Shown here: piece by piece, positions 26,663 to 35,732 of the stretch
How positions within the stretch are numbered: position 1 is the stretch's first letter
Layout of the letters: each line of letters starts with the position of its first letter
Assembly (NCBI GenBank): GCA_964419225.1
Contig: CAYQPF010000004.1
Span: 41,047 to 105,046, forward strand
Length of the DNA stretch: 64,000 nucleotides
Source: CAYQPF01 sp964419225
GTDB lineage: Bacteria; Cloacimonadota; Cloacimonadia; Cloacimonadales; CAYQPF01
Direction of reading: 5' to 3'
Notes under the pieces: generated by a model
Told to the model about the DNA's origin: nothing
The model's input: only the letters and a program-made list of their open reading frames with translations
The model's database searches: none
Position numbers and translations under genes: made by a program

Positions 26663-26691
26663 TTGACCGTTAAGTAAGATTTTATTATATT
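26663..26691 (+). promoter_or_regulatory. Sigma70-like promoter of the hybrid kinase
   Basis: TTGACC (26663-26668) and TATATT (26686-26691), 17-bp spacing. Confidence 0.5.
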
Positions 26692-26748
26692 ATACTAAGA
26701 TCAAGATGTTGGGGATCATTTTGTAAACTTAATTTGAAAGAAGGTATG

Positions 26749-29514
26749 ATGATTGATTTGGAAGAGATCTTAAAAAAGAAAATCCTCTTAGTGGAAGACG
26801 ATTTGATCATCGCTCATACTGAAAGCAAAACATTGCAGGGCATGGGCTTTCAAGTTGACCACGTCATTACGGGCGAAGCTGCTTTAGATTTCACATCACA
26901 ACATACTCCTGATCTGATACTTATGGACATTGACCTGGGAGAAGGTATTGACGGGATAGAAACAGCTGAATTAATTCTGCGGAAATTAACTCTTCCTATA
27001 GTCTTTTTTTCTAACAGAATTGAGAAAGAAATAGTAGAAAAAACAGCGAAGGTAACCTCTTACGGATTTATTTTAAAGCAAAGTCCTGATACAGTGTTGT
27101 TTGCATCAATCAACATGGCTTTCAAACTGCATGAGGCGAATATACTTGCAACACAAAAAAGTACTGAATTAGTGCGAACCAATGAAATTCTGAAACAAAC
27201 TGTACAGGATATGGAAAAAATCAATATCGAACTGATGATTTCCAGAAACGAAGTTGTCAAAATAGAAAAAAAATACCGGGAGTTCTACGAAAATACTTAT
27301 TTGGGAGTTGTACAAATAACTCCGGAAGGTAAGTTTCTTTCTCTCAATCCGGAAGTAGCCCGATTTTACGGATATGAAAATCCCCAGGATATGATCAATG
27401 AAATAAAGGATGTTGGATCCCAAATTTACAAAAATCCATCAGACCGGATGAAATTTGTCGAAATAATGCAAAAAAACAGGATGGTTCGGGATTTCGAAAT
27501 ACCGATAATAAAGAGAGATGGAACTGAGGCTTGGATTTCTTTGAGCAGTAAATCTGTTGTTGATGAGATGGGGAAAGTACTTTATTTCCATACCAATATT
27601 GAAGACATCACAGAAAAAATTAACTATATGAATACACTGAATCAGAAGCTTGAATATCATTCTGTACTCCATGAAGTGATGTTGATCTGTCTGAACACGC
27701 ATGATTTAGATGATTTATTGCAGCACGTGATGCAGTGTACTCTAAAGCTTTTGAAATTTGATGGGGCCGGTGTTTATTTGCTGGAGAACAATACAGACCA
27801 TGTCTGGCTGGAGTCATCGGTGAATTTACCTTCGGAGTTTTTAGAGGTAGTGGAATCAAAGAGTGTAAAGGATCATCCTGCTGATTTAGTCTTTACCAAG
27901 GGAGAATCTTTGTTCATAGATCATATGGAAAAGTTTCTGCCAGTAATTGCCGAAACTTTTTCCTTTAAATCGTTTGCCAGCCTTCCCTTAAAGAACAATC
28001 AGAAAGTATTTGGATGTTTAAATGTTGTCAGTACTAGTCGGTTTGTTTTTAGTGAAACTGATAAAGAGATTCTTAATACGATCAGTAGTGAATTAGCTAC
28101 AGCAGTAAAAAGAATTATAAGAGAGAAAGAAATTGAACTGAATTACGAGAATTTCCATAATCTATTTAACAATATCAGTGATTTAGTGATTATTGTAGAT
28201 CAGGAAGGGTTGATACTCTATGTTAATAAAGTTGTAAAGCATGATCTTGAATATAGTTCTGAAGAATTGTTGGGGTTAGATATTGTTAATTTGTATGAGC
28301 CTGAGATGAGAAAAGAGGCCAAAAGACAAATAAAACAAGTTATTGCAGGGGAAATGAAAACCTGCTGTCTTCCCATAAAAGCAAAATCCGGAAAGTATCT
28401 GGATTTAATCACTAATATCACTACAGGGATTTGGAATGGAAATCCGGCATATTATTCTATCAGCCGTAATGTTACAGATGAAAAGAAAACGGAGGCCCGT
28501 CTCAAAGAACTGGTAAACACATATGATCTAACGATTAAAGGTGCGAATATTGGTACTTGGGATTGGAATATTGTCAATGGCAATGTAACTTATAATAAAA
28601 TTTGGACACAAATGCTGGGATATGAACATGCAGAAATTGCATCTAATGTCCAGGTTTGGGAAGATTTGATGCATCCCGATGACAGGGAAGAAGTGATGCG
28701 GGTTTTGAGTTTACATCTGGAAGATAAGCTACCGGTGTATAAAACAGAGCACCGGCTTAAAATGAAATCCGGAGAGTGGAAATGGGTGCTGGATATTGGT
28801 CAGATCTTCGAAAGGGATGCCAATAATAAGCCTGTCCGGGCATTGGGAATCCATATTGATATCGATGCTCAGAAAATGGCTCAGGAGAGATATAAAACCC
28901 TTCTGGTTGAGATGCAGCACAGAGTTAAAAACAGTTTAACTTTGATTACCAGTCTTATCTCTCTGCAAGCACACCGGACAGATAATCCTACTTTGACGAG
29001 TTTTCTGCAGGAATTAAGAAGCCGAATCATGTCTATATCGAATCTTTATACAATTCTTTATCGGACAGAAAAATCTAACGAAGTGGATCTCAAGCAATAT
29101 TTAGGCTTGTTAGTTGATTATTTAAGAATGAGTTATCTTGATAAAACAAAGAACATAAATATTACAATAACTATACCTGAAATCATGGTAGAATTCAAAC
29201 TGGCATCCTCATTGGGAATTATTGTTAATGAATTGGTAACAAATTCATTGAAGCATGCTTTTCCAAACAGGAATGACGGCAGGATTTCGGTCCAGCTTCG
29301 TAAAGCTAAAGACAATCTTATCCTAACTATCGAAGATAACGGGGTAGGACTATCTGCAAAAAGCAGTATAGATAAAAGTGAAGGCTTGGGCATGAATCTT
29401 GTCAAACTGCTTACTGGACAACATAAAGGCAGTTACACGATATATTCAGAGCAAGAGACCATTTTTATTATTACTATACCTGTCGATCAGTCGACAGGGG
29501 GCAGTGGGCAGTAG
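26749..29514 (+). CDS. Receiver-PAS-GAF-PAS-PAS-HisKA_2 histidine kinase
   Basis: A cytoplasmic hybrid kinase of 921 residues. An N-terminal receiver domain (phosphoacceptor Asp60 in LMDIDLGEG; the conserved Lys in GFILKQSPD) comes first. A PAS domain follows (about 185-285), then GAF (about 300-450), PAS (about 460-580) and a PAS_3-type domain (about 585-710). HisKA_2 has EMQHRVKNSLTLITSLISLQ, and HATPase_c has VNELVTNSLKHAF, DNGVGLS and GLGMNLVK. The receiver-first order suggests that it is itself the target of an upstream kinase. The last residues (STGGSGQ) are encoded by a GGCAGTGGGCAGTAGGCAG repeat, so the end may have been replaced. ATG 26749 has the better spacing from AGAAGG; 26746 is possible. 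Confidence 0.85.
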   Translation: MIDLEEILKKKILLVEDDLIIAHTESKTLQGMGFQVDHVITGEAALDFTSQHTPDLILMDIDLGEGIDGIETAELILRKLTLPIVFFSNRIEKEIVEKTAKVTSYGFILKQSPDTVLFASINMAFKLHEANILATQKSTELVRTNEILKQTVQDMEKINIELMISRNEVVKIEKKYREFYENTYLGVVQITPEGKFLSLNPEVARFYGYENPQDMINEIKDVGSQIYKNPSDRMKFVEIMQKNRMVRDFEIPIIKRDGTEAWISLSSKSVVDEMGKVLYFHTNIEDITEKINYMNTLNQKLEYHSVLHEVMLICLNTHDLDDLLQHVMQCTLKLLKFDGAGVYLLENNTDHVWLESSVNLPSEFLEVVESKSVKDHPADLVFTKGESLFIDHMEKFLPVIAETFSFKSFASLPLKNNQKVFGCLNVVSTSRFVFSETDKEILNTISSELATAVKRIIREKEIELNYENFHNLFNNISDLVIIVDQEGLILYVNKVVKHDLEYSSEELLGLDIVNLYEPEMRKEAKRQIKQVIAGEMKTCCLPIKAKSGKYLDLITNITTGIWNGNPAYYSISRNVTDEKKTEARLKELVNTYDLTIKGANIGTWDWNIVNGNVTYNKIWTQMLGYEHAEIASNVQVWEDLMHPDDREEVMRVLSLHLEDKLPVYKTEHRLKMKSGEWKWVLDIGQIFERDANNKPVRALGIHIDIDAQKMAQERYKTLLVEMQHRVKNSLTLITSLISLQAHRTDNPTLTSFLQELRSRIMSISNLYTILYRTEKSNEVDLKQYLGLLVDYLRMSYLDKTKNINITITIPEIMVEFKLASSLGIIVNELVTNSLKHAFPNRNDGRISVQLRKAKDNLILTIEDNGVGLSAKSSIDKSEGLGMNLVKLLTGQHKGSYTIYSEQETIFIITIPVDQSTGGSGQ

Positions 29515-29548
29515 GCAGTTTGAGAGAATTGACAATTAGATGATTTTA

Positions 29549-29594
29549 TCCATTCCCCCATTAATAATTAATAATTGATAATTAATAATTAAAG
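29549..29594. repeat. Dispersed AT-rich repeat, inverted copy
   Basis: CCATTAATAATTAATAATTG-type sequence, the inverse of the 250-316 and 46545-46590 copies. It overlaps the stop of the following minus-strand gene. Confidence 0.45.
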
Positions 29595-30602
29595 AAGTCC
29601 TGCCCATTTTCGTGCTAAATAACCTTGGATACCTCTTTCGTACATGTCTTCCAGATCAATATCTTTTTTATCAATACCTTTATAAATATCCACAAACAAT
29701 TCGGTTTCACTATCAGAAAAGATGTCCAGAGTGTCACGTTTAAGGATCTTGCCGTTATAGTAGTGAGCCAGAGCTTCGAAAGCCAGATAAGGTACATCTT
29801 TGATCTTTCCTTCAATTTCTACGGCACCATACTCATTTCTGTAATCAATGATCAAAGGCATGAGTTTATTTAGCATGAAATGGATGCCGATCTCATGGGA
29901 AACCATATCCATTAAGAACTTCATTTCATGCTTATAATAGATCAGATTCTTTTCATAAGACACATTGTTAAAGCTTGGACCCTGAGCCCCTGCGTAAAAT
30001 AAGCAAAGGCAGTATTTTTTCATTGGTGCAGGTATCTTAAGCAGTTTTTCCCACTGCTCAATAAGGTTATTCTTTAATTTATTATTGATTTTCATTACTT
30101 GATCATTTAATTTTGGTTCAATCTCAGGCCAGATATTAACTAAATAATAATCCAGATTATCTCTGAATATGGCGATGATTTTGAGCAGAATAGGTAGAGC
30201 TTCACAGAATTGTGTCAAAGCAGGGAGATTTTCTTTTTCGAAAAGGAGGGATAGATTATTACAGTCTCTGTCATATTCCTTCAGGTATTTAAAACTCTTC
30301 TTTTCCAGAGCATCTTTCCAGGCATGATAGTATTTCTCATAGTGTTCGGCAGTGGAAAAATTAAAATAAGCCGGAGTAAAGTACATTAAAGAGGCGAACG
30401 GGCCATGATCCATCTGCCAAAAAGATAACAATTCTGCATGGTTACGTAAGAAAGTAAGATCAAGAGGATTAAGAGAAACGAGATATTTTTTTTCATATGC
30501 TTTATCATTATAACCTGCACCTGCTAAGGTGTAGATATGGGTTACATAATTGATTCCGATTTCAGTTCCGGCAAATACTTTGTTTGAACTAAGATCTTTC
30601 AT
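29589..30602 (-). CDS. Putative HExxxH metallopeptidase-like protein
   Basis: Not confidently recognised: 337 residues, no signal peptide, probably cytoplasmic. Residues 236-241 read HEIGIH, with a further FEALAH (Glu276, His280) about 35 residues later. The HExxxH plus downstream Glu layout resembles the zinc site of the DUF1704 / MATCAP-type carboxypeptidases and of TldD, but the rest was not matched. Its ATG overlaps the TGA of the flavoprotein gene (ATGA), so the two are translationally coupled and probably work together. Confidence 0.5.
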   Translation of the reverse strand: MKDLSSNKVFAGTEIGINYVTHIYTLAGAGYNDKAYEKKYLVSLNPLDLTFLRNHAELLSFWQMDHGPFASLMYFTPAYFNFSTAEHYEKYYHAWKDALEKKSFKYLKEYDRDCNNLSLLFEKENLPALTQFCEALPILLKIIAIFRDNLDYYLVNIWPEIEPKLNDQVMKINNKLKNNLIEQWEKLLKIPAPMKKYCLCLFYAGAQGPSFNNVSYEKNLIYYKHEMKFLMDMVSHEIGIHFMLNKLMPLIIDYRNEYGAVEIEGKIKDVPYLAFEALAHYYNGKILKRDTLDIFSDSETELFVDIYKGIDKKDIDLEDMYERGIQGYLARKWAGLL

Positions 30603-31159
30603 AAATTTTTTCCAACAGAGTGTGCTTTTTCGAGGATTTCCTGAGACAGTGATAAAGGATCTTCAGGGTCATCATCTTTTTGATCACCTGCAGCCAGGAA
30701 TGCTATTTGTTCCATCTTGAAGAAACCAGTCAGCCAGTTATCAACATATTTTGGTAATTCCGGGTATGTTTCAAGAGGAGCACCGCAGGTTAAAACAAAG
30801 ATATATTTTTTACCGTTTACATGACGAATAGTAAACCCAGGCTGGATAAAATAGCACCATCTGTCGAGAAAGGATTTAAATACACCTGTGAGGCCGCCCA
30901 AATAGACAGGAGAACCCATTATTAAAATGTCGGCTTCGATGATTCTCTCGATGATAGGATTCAGATCATCCTGACAATGGCATTTATTTCCTTCACCACG
31001 GCAATAATCACAATCATAGCAACCCTTAAAATCTATCCCCTGTAAATGAACATATTCAATTTCATGTCCGTTTTTCTCAGCTTCCTGAGTGACACAGTTG
31101 ATTAAAGTATGAGTTCTGCCATACATGCGGGGACTGCCATTTATTGCTAAAATTTTCAT
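30599..31159 (-). CDS. Flavodoxin-fold NAD(P)H-dependent FMN reductase
   Basis: A cytoplasmic flavoprotein of 186 residues. The FMN loop (AINGSPRMYGRTHTLI) is at about residues 5-20. The cysteine cluster (FKGCYDCDYCRGEGNKC, near 45-60) has the CxxCxxC...C form of iron-sulfur flavoproteins. GSPVYLGGLTGVFKSFLDRW gives the second FMN-binding and dimer segment. ATG 31159 follows GGGAGG. It overlaps the downstream HExxxH gene by 4 nt. It is a distant relative of the flavoprotein at 6469-7233 but lacks the long C-terminal extension. Electron donor and acceptor unknown. Confidence 0.82.
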   Translation of the reverse strand: MKILAINGSPRMYGRTHTLINCVTQEAEKNGHEIEYVHLQGIDFKGCYDCDYCRGEGNKCHCQDDLNPIIERIIEADILIMGSPVYLGGLTGVFKSFLDRWCYFIQPGFTIRHVNGKKYIFVLTCGAPLETYPELPKYVDNWLTGFFKMEQIAFLAAGDQKDDDPEDPLSLSQEILEKAHSVGKNL

Positions 31160-31225
31160 AAATCCTCCCAAAAACATAAATTAATATTTTGTGTAGTTTA
31201 GTGAAAATACTATAATTAAGTCAAC

Positions 31226-31253
31226 AAAAAAAGGGTATTTGCATACCCTTTTT
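31226..31253 (-). terminator. Terminator downstream of the T9SS protein gene
   Basis: An 11-bp stem (AAAAAGGGTAT / ATACCCTTTTT, 31228-31253) is followed by T residues on the minus strand. It ends the unit whose last gene stops at 31404, about 150 nt upstream. Confidence 0.65.
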
Positions 31254-31279
31254 CTAATTTATTGTAAGTCTGATTGTGT

Positions 31280-31401
31280 CAGTACCTTGTCTAATGGTAC
31301 TGGACGCTAGTCATTAAATAGAGTTCGCAACATATGACTATAGGAAACAAATTATCAAACTCCTCTAATTTTTTATCTGTTAAATAAGCTGGACGCTAGT
31401 C
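31280..31401. repeat. 13-bp direct repeat CTGGACGCTAGTC with adjoining hairpin
   Basis: CTGGACGCTAGTC occurs at 31300-31312 and 31389-31401. The first copy overlaps a CAGTACC / GGTACTG hairpin (31280-31302). The second touches the stop codon of the gene ending at 31404. Function unknown. Confidence 0.4.
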
Positions 31402-31403
31402 CC

Positions 31404-32900
31404 TTATTTTAGGAGGATGATTTTTCTGCCTTTCATACCGGCAGATGTAGAAATATTAAAGAAATATATTCCGGCACTTAATTGAGTACCCTTCGAGTCG
31501 GTACCATTCCAGGTAAAAGTATGGGTACCTGAGCTTAAGTTGTTTTTGAAGATGGTGTTGACTTTTTGCCCTCTGACATTATAAATATCAACAGTCACAA
31601 AATCAGTCTGCTTAGCCTGGTAGGACAAATTCAAATTACCATTGGCAGAGTTGAACGGATTGGGATAAATATTCAAAGAAGGAGTTGCTGGAATTATATT
31701 ATCTTCATTACCTGTACTTGTAACAGTTTGTTCAGTATAATCTGACAGGTTGTCTGAGAATCTCAAAGTAGCTGTCTGCCAACCTGGTTCTGTAAAGTTC
31801 CCGGCAAAGGAAACAGAGGTTGAGTAATCAAAAGAAGAGTGGAGAAGGGTATAAGTATTGCCGTTTACAACCACTTCTGCAACCAGTGGGAAATTTCCGT
31901 CAAGATCATTGTATAAGGCATTTATTGTAGTATTGTTAACCACAGTACTGAAGCTATAATCAAGTATTTGCGGTAATTGATTGGTATAAGCAGGGATAAA
32001 ATCATTTTTGATTTGAACCAGTGAAGCTACTCCGATATCGTTAGGGATCAGACTGGTCTGCCCCAGAGACATTTGTTGGGTTAAAGGGAATAAGATCAAG
32101 GAATTGGAATAACTTGGCCAAACTCCAAAGTCGGGATCATTAGCTAAATTACTGATATCGACTCCCATCTGCAGTTTGTTACCACTGACATTGGTTTGGA
32201 TATCGCAGATCCTGGTCAGGGAAGTAAGATCAATCCCATGCATTTTATATAATCCGGAAGAAATAAAAACCGGCACATTAGCATAAACAAAAGCGAAAAC
32301 TGTAGAATCAATGAAGACAGTTTCCGGATTGACCAGAGCTACCATATAGATATTGAACGACATGCCGGACATGGTAGGAAAGCTGGTTCCATTATTGGTT
32401 AAGCCGACGACAAATTTTGTATCGTTAGCTCCGAAGTACAATTTATTCAGATCAAGATAAGTTTGAGAAATTTCACCGAGAGAATCCGCGGAAATTTCTC
32501 CGAGTTTATTAAAGTTAGCCGGGAACGTTGTTGAACTGAGATAGGCACTGGAAGCAAAGGTATATTCAAAGGAAAAAGGCATAAGGGCAGCCAAAGAATC
32601 GGGGAGAGAACTTTGAATACCTTTGAAATGGAGAACTTGTTCCTGCGTATTATCTGTTGGAATCCAAGCTTGATAAGTTAATCCGCTTACTCTTTCCAAG
32701 GTTTTGTTAACAAAGCCTTGGGCTGTACTGTAGCATATCTGTGTGCTGCCCAGAGTGTCGGAAACTGTCTCACATCTGATCAACATACTATCCTGAGCTG
32801 TATATGAACTGTGTCTTACATTTTGCCAGAAAGTAAGATCCTGGGCTTGTAAGCAACCTAAAGCTAATACTATAAGGGTAAGCAAAATAGATTTCTTCAT
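31404..32900 (-). CDS. T9SS-exported protein of unknown function
   Basis: A secreted or surface protein of 498 residues. Signal peptide MKKSILLTLIVLALGCLQA. The body is beta-rich, with an N-terminal Ig-like stretch (DSMLIRCETVSDTLGSTQI) and a middle domain I do not recognise. Its last 80 residues form a type IX sorting domain (NIYPNPFNSANGNLNLSY ... KGRKIILLK). ATG 32900 follows a GGAGG; an upstream ATG at 32912 overlaps that ribosome-binding site. It lies 52 nt downstream of the transglutaminase-like gene on the same strand, which suggests one transcript and joint action outside the cell. Confidence 0.78.
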   Translation of the reverse strand: MKKSILLTLIVLALGCLQAQDLTFWQNVRHSSYTAQDSMLIRCETVSDTLGSTQICYSTAQGFVNKTLERVSGLTYQAWIPTDNTQEQVLHFKGIQSSLPDSLAALMPFSFEYTFASSAYLSSTTFPANFNKLGEISADSLGEISQTYLDLNKLYFGANDTKFVVGLTNNGTSFPTMSGMSFNIYMVALVNPETVFIDSTVFAFVYANVPVFISSGLYKMHGIDLTSLTRICDIQTNVSGNKLQMGVDISNLANDPDFGVWPSYSNSLILFPLTQQMSLGQTSLIPNDIGVASLVQIKNDFIPAYTNQLPQILDYSFSTVVNNTTINALYNDLDGNFPLVAEVVVNGNTYTLLHSSFDYSTSVSFAGNFTEPGWQTATLRFSDNLSDYTEQTVTSTGNEDNIIPATPSLNIYPNPFNSANGNLNLSYQAKQTDFVTVDIYNVRGQKVNTIFKNNLSSGTHTFTWNGTDSKGTQLSAGIYFFNISTSAGMKGRKIILLK

Positions 32901-32952
32901 TTCTACCTCCATTTATAGTATTAGCGAATCCTGACAAGCCATAATTCGTCAA

Positions 32953-35454
32953 CTACTTTTTTGGCAGATTGTCCCAAAATCCCAGATACATTGTCCATTT
33001 TTTTTGTTCAGCCTGATAATAAAAGGTCAGGAATTGTGACTCCCAGGCAGGATTGAGTTTCAAAAGTTTGACATATTCGGAATTGGTTTTATAATTTACT
33101 AAATTTTCCTGAGAGGTTTTCCCGCCAATCCAGACAAAATCCTGACCCGATGATTTCTCTTTGACTTTGTCAGATAATCTTCTGATCATTTCTCTATCGT
33201 GATCGCCTATCAGAACGATCAGATCTTTGCTTTGCGGATTTTCCAGTTTAAGCAGAGGTTTATATTCTTCAGGGACTTCTTTCCAATCGTAGGGATATCT
33301 TTTTAAAACATATTTTTCTTTAATTATTTTACCTTTCTCAATTTTAAGCGGGAACAGATAGTATTTTGTTTCTTCCCCACTGATGCGATAACCGACTTGA
33401 AGCTGGTAATATCCTGATAATAAAGCACAACTATAAATATAATTGCTGTCGGCTTCAGGTTGAATATCATTGGGATAGAATCCGTTTTTTTGAGTAATAA
33501 GAAGTTGGTTCTCTTCAAGTTTTATTTTTTGACCTAATTCATCTGTAAAGCTTACAAAAAGGTTTTTCCCTGGTTTTTCCTCATTCTTTTTCTTGCCTGA
33601 GTCACTCAGGAATTTGCAGGTTTTAATGTCAAAATATTGCCATTTATCCTGATAATAGATCGAAAGAGTTTGAGGAATCTCTGCCAAATCGCAGGGAATA
33701 TAGTTAGCTTTGTAAACCTGGCATGCCAATATGCGGTACTGAGTATCTGATACTTCTTTCAAATTGGCTATCTTATCGTATGGTAACAAACCTGCTAAAG
33801 CCTTTTTCGGATCAATCTTATATTTGCTTTTCATGAATTTGGCTATGCCTGTAATTCTGGTTAGTAATTCTCCTTCTCTCCATTTGGTAAAAATCAAAGG
33901 CAATCTAATTCCTGGAATTTCTTCAAAATAAACGGTGGGTGACATTAAATTAACCCAAATCTTATCATCAAACTTCAAACCGGCACGCTTAAAGTCGTTA
34001 TAAGAAGCCCATAAATTAGCAAATTGACTGGCATTCATCTGATAGAAGTATTTTTTATCCAATTGTAAACAAAGTCTTAAAAATTCCTTATCGGGTTTGG
34101 TTTCCAGATAGAATTTGACAAACTCGGCTTTATTTGCTCTGCAATTAACCCAGACCTGACTCAGTACGCTGTCTTTCTCTGCTGCTGGGTCTGGGAAGGG
34201 CTGATCTGCTGTCATTTTGATTAATTTATCATAGAACTCATAAACTGCAGATCTTTTTTTATCATAATCTGGTCTTGCCGGCCATTCATAGGAAATCGGT
34301 GCGGGGTATTTGAAGGTCAGATCGAGGAAAGGCAGTTCGTCTTTGCTCAGATTAATGACAACGGTTGTATCGTTGGGAGATTCATTGAGGAAAACGTATC
34401 CTTTGAGGGAGTCCAGCTCTGCATAGAGAAAAGAAGAACCGGTACCCAGGGTTATGTTTTTTTCACCGAGGGAGTCAGTTTCTACATGCATTAAAGCTCG
34501 CAGGGATGCCCAGTTGTAAACCATGATCTGTAGAGGAGTTTTGGGGAGTGGATTGCCATTTTCCTTTGTTTTGATGAGAACTTTCCTGGGCTGATTGTTT
34601 TTATTGGCGTATATAGCAGTTGTGTTGAGAAAGGACATATATTTGTTCTTGATGAGAACTTCTTCGCTAGAATCCGGGAAAGCTCCTTCTGAAACGACTA
34701 AAACTGCCTTATCGATCAGATTTGTGAACCAGCTTCTGTTTAGATCGTATTCAGGTTCACATCCACCCAGATAATGCCATTGCCCTTTCACAAAGACTTC
34801 ACACCAGGCATGATTGTTATCGATGTGTGCCCACCAGGGGGTGAAGGCAGGTCTGGCAGGAATCCCGGCAGCTCTGGCAGCTGCTACGAAAAAGATCTGA
34901 CTCTCCTCACACCTGCCCACATTGCACTTATTCAGAATATCCAAAGGACTCATATCTCTGCCTGAAGTAGGCTCGAAGGATAAATATTTGCGTGACCATA
35001 AATTCAGTTCTCTGACTAAATCTTCTGTGTCTTTATTCTTATCAATAATATCCTGAATCCCTGCATTTAGCATCTCATCCCGATAAAACTGAATTCTTTC
35101 ATCGGAAACAGTGATTTTTGCCACATAGGATAAAAAAACTGCTGCCGGATAATCGTAATCAGAGCTGTCAGCGAGTTTTTTGTAGGATAAATAATGTTTT
35201 TCGATTTCTTCAGGATCAGCCGCGTATAATTTACTGCTTTCTTCGGAGGACAATAAAAAGGCCATAAGACCATCATTGTATTTTAGTAAAAAACTACTGT
35301 ATTGTTTTCGCGTTTTTGTAGGTAAGTTTTTAAGATTATTCAGTGCATTTCTTGTTAATTTTACTTTTAAAGAATCTCCTATGACTACTTTTCCTGCTAA
35401 AGAAGACATACATATTGTCAAAATGGTTAGTAACAGAATTAACCTGTTTTTCAT
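32953..35454 (-). CDS. Exported transglutaminase-like protein
   Basis: A protein of 833 residues with a signal peptide (MKNRLILLLTILTICMSSLAG), so probably periplasmic or exported. The transglutaminase-core (papain-like) domain has NVGRCEESQIFFVAAARAAG for the catalytic Cys, NNHAWCEVFV for the His and GGCEPEYD for the acidic position, within about residues 170-250. The remaining C-terminal 550 residues look like carboxypeptidase-regulatory or Ig-like beta domains followed by a region of unknown fold. The family includes proteases and peptidoglycan- or peptide-cleaving enzymes; the substrate is unknown. ATG 35454 follows GGGGG. First gene of a pair with the T9SS protein. Confidence 0.78.
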   Translation of the reverse strand: MKNRLILLLTILTICMSSLAGKVVIGDSLKVKLTRNALNNLKNLPTKTRKQYSSFLLKYNDGLMAFLLSSEESSKLYAADPEEIEKHYLSYKKLADSSDYDYPAAVFLSYVAKITVSDERIQFYRDEMLNAGIQDIIDKNKDTEDLVRELNLWSRKYLSFEPTSGRDMSPLDILNKCNVGRCEESQIFFVAAARAAGIPARPAFTPWWAHIDNNHAWCEVFVKGQWHYLGGCEPEYDLNRSWFTNLIDKAVLVVSEGAFPDSSEEVLIKNKYMSFLNTTAIYANKNNQPRKVLIKTKENGNPLPKTPLQIMVYNWASLRALMHVETDSLGEKNITLGTGSSFLYAELDSLKGYVFLNESPNDTTVVINLSKDELPFLDLTFKYPAPISYEWPARPDYDKKRSAVYEFYDKLIKMTADQPFPDPAAEKDSVLSQVWVNCRANKAEFVKFYLETKPDKEFLRLCLQLDKKYFYQMNASQFANLWASYNDFKRAGLKFDDKIWVNLMSPTVYFEEIPGIRLPLIFTKWREGELLTRITGIAKFMKSKYKIDPKKALAGLLPYDKIANLKEVSDTQYRILACQVYKANYIPCDLAEIPQTLSIYYQDKWQYFDIKTCKFLSDSGKKKNEEKPGKNLFVSFTDELGQKIKLEENQLLITQKNGFYPNDIQPEADSNYIYSCALLSGYYQLQVGYRISGEETKYYLFPLKIEKGKIIKEKYVLKRYPYDWKEVPEEYKPLLKLENPQSKDLIVLIGDHDREMIRRLSDKVKEKSSGQDFVWIGGKTSQENLVNYKTNSEYVKLLKLNPAWESQFLTFYYQAEQKKWTMYLGFWDNLPKK

Positions 35455-35605
35455 AAAACCCCCTTTGATAAGCATTTAATTATTTGTAACTAAGTAAAGC
35501 AAATTTTAAGCCTATCTTGAGAATTCGGAAAATAAAAAATACCAATACTTCAGCAGGTTTTCAGTCTTGAGCAATAAAAAAGTACTGAATAAATTAGATT
35601 CTGTC

Positions 35606-35641
35606 AGATTGTGAAGATTCTACTGCACAGTTCGGATTTAT
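35606..35641. mobile_element. Solo end of MITE-like subfamily 1
   Basis: Carries AGATTGTGAAGATTCTACTG and CACAGTTCGGATTTA, the inverse of the left 35 bp of copies A and B. No second end was found nearby, so this is probably a remnant. Confidence 0.5.
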
Positions 35642-35732
35642 TTCAGTTGACAGCTAAGACTTCTTAAATCATCTTATGCATTAGGAAATAATATAAAGAT
35701 ATGTATTCAATTTATCTTTAAGGGAGAAGATA

